Shown here: one piece after another, positions 58,430 through 64,000 of the stretch
How the letters are laid out: each line of letters starts with the position of its first letter
Position numbering within the stretch: position 1 is the stretch's first letter
Assembly: GCF_030247195.1 (NCBI RefSeq)
Contig: NC_080672.1
Coordinates: 31,193,906-31,257,905, forward strand
Length of the DNA: 64,000 nucleotides
Reading direction: 5' to 3'
Source of the DNA: Topomyia yanbarensis
Lineage: Eukaryota > Arthropoda > Insecta > Diptera > Culicidae
The notes under the pieces: generated by a model
Told to the model about the DNA's origin: nothing
Databases searched by the model: none
Seen by the model: only the letters and a program-made list of their open reading frames with translations
Translations under genes and position numbers: made by a program

Positions 58430-60250
58430 TTGGAGTGCTACCGATTGCACGCCATCCAAGATGGCGACTTGCGGTTGAACAATATTCTCGATAACCCTAA
58501 CAAAATGGGTATTGTTGGAACGGCACTGATAAGTAGTTGATGAAAATGAATATTTTGTGCCATTTTAAAATCTAAGATGGCGGCTTCCGGTTGAGAAATA
58601 TTCTCGTCAACCCCAACGATATGGGTATTTTTGGAACGGGCTTGTTCTCTATAACCTCGACAATATTGGTATTATAGAAATGGGTTTGACAAGAAGGTGA
58701 CGAGAATCGCTGATTGACGTCATTTTGAAGGCCAATACAGTAACTTCCGATTGAGCAAAGTTTTATACAACCATTTATACCATCACTAATCACTATAGGG
58801 CGCTTGCAAAGCGCATGTGTGTTGGTGAGCTGTAGGCCAGGCAAAAATAACAGCTGCATATAATGTATACAGATCGACGAGATTATTTTGTTTGAAATAA
58901 TGAATTCACATTATTTTGAGCAAATATCCAATGCTTTATTCAATGCACAATTATACATTCTTCGTGTAACATAATATTTACAAGCGTTTGAAGCAGTTAC
59001 GCGGATTAAATAAATAAAATTTTGCCAAAGTTATGCTTCACAGCCAAATATTGCAAACGAGTTTTGCCAAAAAATGCATCTTATTTCAAAATTGTGAAAT
59101 ATCTTAGAGGTCGAGAAAGCTCGTGCATACAAGAAAGGTCCAAGAATGGTTTCAATCTCTATACAACCTAATCTTTGGTTTTGGAAGTATTGAATTTGGA
59201 TTTCTTATCATAGATAGTGTGGTCAAATATTACTCCATCCCAATATTTGTAAATTTTAAGTTTTATTTCTAAGGGTAAACACATTATATTTGAAACCTGG
59301 ATGTCGGTAGATTCCACAGTAATAACCAAACATAATTGGATTTAGTGAAGTATGCTTAGATACCAAGACGGTCTACTTCAGTTCATTTAGTATTGTGCAT
59401 TGTCATATAATTGACCAGAACTGCTGCTCTCCACTCGTTCTGGATAATTATTTTTTCATTCATGTAATTTAAAAATCTGAACGATTATCCCCGTGTGGAA
59501 AGCGAAACAATTCTTCACTACCACGGTCGTCTATGCTGCCACCATAAACTACAGACGTTCTAAGCAGGTTTATATGTAAAAATGTTTAATTAATCATTTT
59601 TGCATAGAGTTATATAAACCCAGATTAGTGGTATGAAACTGGGAGGAATTATTATCGAAAAGAATATTATTTTAATTTAAATCGTCTTAATCCATCGAAT
59701 GTAAACATGCAATGTGTGCCCAACAGATGCTTTGACTGTGTATGTAGCAAGGGTCCTATATTTGCATATAGTTTATAATTGACCCATTTTGAAAATGCCC
59801 ATATTGTTGAGGTTATAGTGAATGTATTTTGTCGTTATTTTGGATTTAAAAATAGCTTAAGACATTGATTTCAGCCATTTGCTCTTCAACTAAATTTCAA
59901 AAATTCCCATATTTTGGAGTTTATAGAAAATTTATCTAAACCGGAGGTCGTCATATTGAATTTTAAAATGGCTTCAGATATTGATTCCCATGTACTCATC
60001 AACTCCATTTCGAAAATACTCATATTATTGAGGTTACAGAAAATTTATCGAAACCGAAAGTCGCCTTCTTGGGTTTCATAATGGCTTCAGACATCAATTT
60101 CCATCTTGTACTCGTCAACCCAAATTCTTAAATACCCATATTGTTGAGGTTATACAGAATTTATCTAAATCAGAAGTCGCCATCTTGGATTTCAAAATGG
60201 TTTCAGACATCGTTTTTCGTCACGCACTCGTCAACCCAATTCCGAAAGTA
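58430..60250. repeat. Two inverted arrays of ~110-130 bp units
   Basis: The left array (58450-58800) has units with CAAGATGGCGACTTGCGGTT, then ATTCTCGATAACCC and ATGGGTATTGTTGGAACGG. The right array (59770-60250) has the reverse complement (GAAGTCGCCATCTTGGATTT, CCCATATTGTTGAGGTTATA), in about four units. Some 970 bp of unrecognised AT-rich DNA lies between. This layout is that of a second Foldback-like element, but outer ends and a target duplication were not found. Confidence 0.6.
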
Positions 60251-61170
60251 CCAAACTTTTATCAGTAACAGTTCGTTAAGCGTATGTTACATTGTATCCA
60301 ACTTCATACTGTACTGTACGTACTCAAACTTTTTTTAAAGAACTTGGTTTAAGAACTTGAATTTTGTTCGTTAAAAAGTTACGTAAATCGAATATTACTT
60401 AAAAAAAGTTGGTAAATGGAGGTTTCAGTGCACAGAGCTTGCCGGTTTGATTGTCATAAGCTCTACACGGTTCGCAAAACTGAGATTTTATTGAAGGCAA
60501 GGGCGCCAGAAGATCACATTAAGGCCCTGACAATGCTTCGCTACGTGTTCAATAATCGAAACGAATCATTGCTCTCCAAGGCCACATTCTCTCGCGTGAC
60601 GTGTTTATATATGTGTGTATAATTTCTAACTTAAAGATGCAGCCAGGTGCAACATTTAAGTCGCACTCCGAAACTCGAAATCATAGAGTGTGGCTGAAAT
60701 ACTGATGCTGGCTTACTCCAAGCTTCTTGTATGTACATAGACATAGAGTATGCAAGCACAGATGTAACAGATACCTTCCCTATTTGGCAATTTGGTGATT
60801 TAGCAGCAATCGGCACTCGATTGAAAGTGACGACAAAATCGCTACAGTTTATTCTATTGCACTACTACACACTACACTACTTCCTATCACCAAAGCTAAT
60901 TCGCGAGTGTGAAATACGGTACTGTACGGTTAAATGAACCCAGACATCAGTACAACAGATTTTTATCAGTTTTTGCCCTGGTTGTTTTCACATCAATTTT
61001 ACTAACATTTTTAAGTTCCTTTACAAGCTTTCATCGTCTATTGTACGTTCGATTATTGTGTGATTGATAAAAATGTCACGATTTCAACAGGGTTTTTGTG
61101 CCGAACGCATCTATCGTTAAAAAAGAATATGAGTCGATGACGAATCTACAAGGAAAAAAACCTGTTCATA
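60251..61170. other. No feature recognised
   Basis: Short frames only (for example 60416-60622), with no motif or splice support. Confidence 0.35.
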
Positions 61171-61990
61171 AATTCATGAACAAGAAATCACGTTTTCGTG
61201 AACTGAGCGATTTACGAAAATCGTGACCAAAATCCTGAAATTATGAAAAATAAACCTCGTATTCATGAAACAATCCGTGTTTTCAAAAAAAACCATGTCC
61301 ACTATTTAAGCAAGTTTTTGTGGTTGTGGTTCCCTGTACATGTTTTGTTTTTGTTATGATTCTTGTTCATAATTTGGGGATACATTGGTTTGTATAAAGT
61401 ATACCAACTAAAAGAACCGACAGTGAAACGAAGGTAACGATTTCAGAAGCTTTGTCGCAATGTTCGTAATTTTTCACCAGATATTTTATTCATGAGTTTG
61501 GTATCGAATTTTTTTGGTAGAGTAGTGTGATTTATGTTCATGATTTTAGGATCTTAGGCACGATTTTCGTTATTTCGATACATGTTATCGTGATATTTTA
61601 GTCACAAGTAGAATGATTTGTGTTCATGATTTCACAATTTTTTATATTTTAGTCAGGAGTAATGTTGTTTGTGTTCATGTGTTCAGGACCGTAGTCGTGA
61701 TTTTTGTATTTTTTTTAGCTTGAAAAATCGATTTTTTGCATCCGATTTTTTCGGTTCGATTTTTGACAACATAGATTTTATTGATTCAATAAAATCGATT
61801 TGGGGAAATTGATTTTCCTTTCAAAATTCCCATTGAAAAAGACGCGAATTTTTCCACAATCGATTTTTTTCCTTGAAAAATCGATTTTTTGCATCAATTT
61901 TTCCCGCCTCGATGTTTGACAACATCGATTTTTTCGAATTAAAAAGTTCGATGTTGCAAAATCGATTTTATTTTTCAAAATGCACATTGC
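61171..61990. repeat. Satellite-like repeats: TCATGATTTC words and a ~155-bp tandem duplicate
   Basis: From 61171 to 61700 words such as TTCATGATTTCACAATTTT and TATTTTAGTCA-GAGTA repeat loosely. From 61720 the segment beginning CTTGAAAAATCGATTTTTTG recurs about 155 bp later near 61873, each followed by GATTTTTGACAACATAGATT or a close variant. The ATCGAT-rich units are themselves near-palindromic. Confidence 0.6.
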
Positions 61991-62436
61991 TAATCGTGAT
62001 ATTTCATACGAGTAGTGTGGTGCATCGAGGAGACAAAGAGGGCTTATACGCCTTTTTTATGTTCTATGTTTCTTCATACTCTGCACCTGCGCATACCAAC
62101 GCTCAACCATTGGTCTGTGCGCGGTGACGTGGCCAACTGGTGGGTCGCGTGGATTGATTGTTGCTGTGTGCCGTGTTTGCAAATATTGTTCCACAATTTG
62201 ATTGTTGTACGCGTGGACGGAGCTCACAGTGGGAGTCATTGTGTGTTCATTTATCGGTCAAATTCGCCATCGTGCATATACTAATTAAATTAATTTAATA
62301 ATTAAATTAATTTAATACATACATAAGTAGAAACCTATTAGTTGTCGCTTTGTAGTAATCGTAGTTTTTCATACTAGTCTGCAATTGTTATTTCCTAGTT
62401 GTATGTCTATTCATGTATGTATTCGTCTGAGTAATT
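61991..62436. other. Unclassified, with a perfect short palindrome
   Basis: At 62281-62319 the AATTAAATTAATTTAATAAT unit is duplicated. The GC-richer 62080-62270 part has no recognised motif. Confidence 0.35.
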
Positions 62437-62533
62437 CCCAAGTAACAATTGAAGTTTTATAGCACGATACGAGTGCAATCTAAGTTTAATGAGTAGGTAT
62501 AAAACTATTATAAAACCTCAATTGTTACTAGGG
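62437..62533. mobile_element. 97-bp palindromic MITE
   Basis: CCCAAGTAACAATTGAAGTT on the left and, inverted, CCCTAGTAACAATTGAGGTT on the right continue into TTATA. The loop is about 45 bp. No clear target duplication. Confidence 0.65.
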
Positions 62534-62989
62534 TTGTGACAGTTGGGTCAGGGAATGGATTCAGAACTGGCGTATATGATAGTATAGTGGATCATACTTC
62601 TGGTGATCAATTTGTGCATTTGGTTCTATTCATTCGGGAAAGTTAGATTGGATAAATTAGGGTACAGGGTAACAGCATGCAATTTTCGTTAATGGTTGCT
62701 CCATTTAGACTAGTTTAATTGCATGTTACATGTGTTTTTCTAATCTGTTGCTTTTGTACATCTATTCGTTTGCTTTTCCATTATTTATGTATACCAAAAT
62801 AGTATTGGTCAATGTATACACTTCTAATCAAGTATATCTCTACTATACGCTATCTATACTCATATTGGCACAAACGCTCGTTGCCTTCGCGATAACACAA
62901 ACCTGGCCACAAACGCGACTATGCAATTGCAATAGTCCACACATACCCATGCCCGCGATTCCGCCTGCATGAAAACACCCCGGAAGTTA

Positions 62990-63720
62990 AGTAAACGTAG
63001 CATCAATCCACCACTCGCTCGATCATGAAACAGTCACGTCCGGAAGTCTTACCTCGGTCCTAGCAGTTTGGACTAATGCCTTCAGTTGAACCAATCAATA
63101 AAAGTGACGTTCATATTCACTAAATAATACTTTCCATGGTGACACGAACTGGAATTATAGTGATATGGGGAAACGGACTCTCTTCTACCATCTGTACCAT
63201 ACACTAGAAATTAAGCATCAGATTCGCAGTCCTCGCGCGATCAAACAAGAATACACGCTACATCATTATAAAATCGAAATTATACACGCGAAATCACATA
63301 CACGTGACAAACACGTTAATATACAGCCTTTTTGCGACCATCCACGGCACCTACACCCGCGATCTCGTAAACATGATAACATCTCTGTAATAAAAAGAAT
63401 GTCGCAGCTTCTATAAATTTTCAAACGCGGTCTTAAGCGTGATATGGAAGATCTCACTTTCTGCTGGCATCTGAGCCCTACACCAAAAATAAAGTATTAG
63501 ATTCATTCCGAGAACACACGCGAGTATGCGAAAGGCACAAGGTTGTAAAATAGAATTTATACACGCGAAGTTACATACACATTAGCACACTCGATCGAAC
63601 ATGTTCACGTACAAATGCTCGAGCTCTTCGCGATGATACACGCGATCGCGAGTCCCTATTCCCGCACATACCTGAACCGTACAATGAATATCACATTCAG
63701 AATCACGGCCCGCTACAATC
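62990..63720. repeat. Relative of the 12641-14110 CGCG-rich repeat
   Basis: AGTGATATGGGGAAACGGAC near 63161 and ACACGCGAGTATGCGAAAGG near 63515 match the array at 12641-13620. The end GAACCGTACAATGAATATCA near 63672 matches 14039-14058. It lacks both insertions seen in the first locus, so it serves as an empty-site comparison. Confidence 0.6.
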
Positions 63721-64000
63721 GATTGGTTGTTCATGATTTCACGATTTTTGATATTTTAGTCACGAGTAGTGTGATTTATGTTCATGATTTCAGAATCTTA
63801 GTCATGATTTTTGTAATTTACATGCATTTTACCAAGACATTTTCTTCTAGAGCCCACTTTCGAATTTGACACGTGGAATAATGTGACTCATGTTCATGCC
63901 TAATAACTATAATATTTTTTACTATAAGTAACGTGACAATATGAACTGGATCATAAAAGTGTGAATAATTTTCGATGAACTGTATCACGAAGCGAAGTGT
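63721..64000. repeat. TCATGATTTC satellite-like words
   Basis: GTTCATGATTTCACGATTTT and GTTCATGATTTCAGAATCTT repeat at about 60 bp, as in 61171-61700. No gene. Confidence 0.45.

Overview
The window looks like mosquito nuclear DNA, most likely culicine and Aedes-like. It is AT-rich, has very long introns, and is packed with degraded and nested transposable elements. The families seen are R1-, CR1-, Jockey- and RTE-type non-LTR retrotransposons, a tRNA-derived SINE resembling Feilai, Tc1/mariner relics, and many short non-autonomous DNA elements with 8-bp target duplications. No prokaryotic features were seen. The species call is inference from repeat types; no search was run.

The only convincing host gene is on the + strand. 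Three internal exons (19524-19702, 34806-35170, 52614-52691) have good splice signals and compatible phases. The first two encode a complete four-cysteine CUB domain, and the third adds a short two-cysteine segment. The introns between them are about 15.1 kb and 17.4 kb. The 19.5 kb before the first exon and the 11.3 kb after the last contain no other exon I can support, so most of the window is probably intron of this gene.

Layout. 1-5.9 kb holds minus-strand R1-type and CR1-type LINE relics and a small endonuclease fragment. 6.4 kb has a SINE. 9.5-10.3 kb is a Harbinger-like element. 10.6-17.1 kb contains three copies of a recurrent repeat carrying internal microsatellites, plus a GC-rich repeat split by a putative solo LTR and a fold-back element. 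17.65-18.9 kb is a TA-flanked inverted-repeat element. 22.6-25.3 kb has a Tc1/mariner relic and a LINE endonuclease relic, each split by a hAT-type MITE, followed by a 9-bp minisatellite. 27.9-32.1 kb is a CR1-like LINE split by a 1.17 kb palindromic hAT-type element. 36.2-40.2 kb has another Tc1 relic, LINE 3' ends, and a PHD-finger ORF1 split by a poly(A) retroposon. 40.4-41.9 kb is a large inverted repeat. 42.3-44.3 kb is a minus-strand Jockey-like relic. 45.5-46.2 kb is a hAT-type palindrome. 47.5-48.7 kb is a Foldback-like element made of 16-bp units. 49.6-51.1 kb is a 5'-truncated RTE-like LINE abutting a 123-bp MITE. 56.4-64 kb holds further MITEs, a second SINE, inverted arrays and satellite-like DNA.

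The strongest results are nested insertions whose boundaries can be checked inside the window. Removing the inserted element plus one duplicated target copy restores the reading frame of the interrupted element in four cases. I found no new enzyme system. The most noteworthy structures are the Foldback-like element, the two inverted tandem arrays at 58.4-60.25 kb, and the long palindromes that would be transcribed within the CUB gene introns.
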